13,174 nt of DNA from positions 1 to 13,174 of the forward strand of contig CAZEGN010000024.1 in the NCBI GenBank assembly GCA_964512325.1. The letters run 5' to 3'. Source of the stretch: JACQZO01 sp964512325 (GTDB taxonomy: Bacteria; Patescibacteriota; Gracilibacteria; RBG-16-42-10). Positions 12,883 through 13,174 of the stretch are shown in pieces. Made by a program: the position numbers and the translations under genes. The notes beneath the pieces were generated by a model. That model had not been told where the DNA came from. It saw only the letters and a program-made list of their open reading frames with translations, and did no database searches. The first letter of the stretch is position 1, and each line of letters opens with the position of its first letter.

Positions 12883-13174
12883 ATGACACGCACTCCCCCA
12901 TCAGGTACTCCACGTCGATCAGCAACCACCCAAACTTTTGCTAGTCCTGGTCCCAGTAGTACGCCCCCAACAATCGTTGTCGACCCAGCACTTACCGCTA
13001 CTCCAGATTGGCGTAATGCGGTTAGCAAAAAGCTAGCACCGTTAAACAACGTAACATTTGATGACAGCGCCTTTATTAATGATGCTAATGAGCTTCACAC
13101 TCATGGAATTCGTTTTTCAACAGAAGCAGCGCATGAACCAGAGGCCGTAATGATGGATTCTGGCCCTGAAGGTT
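12883..13174 (+). CDS. Start of a Pro/Ser/Thr-rich protein, truncated by the window end
   Basis: An ATG at 12883, 10 bp after the 104-aa gene, opens a frame that stays open for 97 codons to the window edge. The first 45 or so residues are rich in Pro, Thr, Ser and Arg (MTRTPPSGTPRRSATTQTF at the start), a low-complexity, probably disordered stretch. From about residue 42 the composition becomes ordinary: DWRNAVSKKLAPLNNVTFDD, later ELHTHGIRFSTEAAHEPEA. No signal peptide, membrane segment or known motif is visible in the part present. Tight spacing suggests co-transcription with the 104-aa gene. A minus-strand frame over the same bases (12864-13049) is judged a shadow. The function cannot be named. 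Confidence 0.65.
   Translation, partial: MTRTPPSGTPRRSATTQTFASPGPSSTPPTIVVDPALTATPDWRNAVSKKLAPLNNVTFDDSAFINDANELHTHGIRFSTEAAHEPEAVMMDSGPEG

Overview
The window looks like chromosome from an uncultivated member of the Candidate Phyla Radiation (Patescibacteria). The evidence is the moderately low GC content (judged by eye), the compact and reduced division-gene cluster, and a 512-aa membrane protein of a type I associate with that radiation. TGA ends two convincing genes (rsmH and ruvX), so the code is not the TGA=Gly code of Gracilibacteria or Absconditabacteria. I cannot fix the class or genus from sequence alone.

Layout. On the minus strand (1-2780) an unrecognised 282-aa protein is followed 23 bp later by an MsbA-type ABC exporter, probably one operon. 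A 252-bp divergent spacer separates them from a plus-strand run: nth (endonuclease III), rsmH, an ftsL-like gene, ftsI (class B PBP), an ftsA-like gene, a 512-aa bitopic protein, ruvX and ftsQ. A 581-bp gene-free stretch full of repeats follows. The window ends with a small acidic protein and the start of a Pro/Ser/Thr-rich protein, sharing one good promoter.

Function. rsmH-ftsL-ftsI-ftsA-X-ruvX-ftsQ is a rearranged dcw (division and cell wall) cluster. It has the septal transpeptidase, its FtsL/FtsQ-type bitopic partners and an FtsA-like actin. mraZ, the mur genes and ftsZ are absent from this window. The 512-aa protein lies between ftsA and ruvX and is a reasonable candidate for a lineage-specific envelope or divisome component.

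Most unusual signal. Nearly every spacer carries a short degenerate tandem array with a period of exactly 7 bp. Each array is homogenised around its own variant of a core like RAATTNN or NNNATAA. Some arrays run into the 3' ends of genes (rsmH, the 512-aa gene, ruvX), so they encode the last residues or overlap the stop codon; others stop a few bases before a start codon. Two larger imperfect palindromes (10387-10557 and 12041-12170) occupy spacers as well, the first bounded by heptamer arrays in opposite orientation. Start codons almost never have a Shine-Dalgarno sequence; pyrimidine- or C-rich leaders are usual instead.
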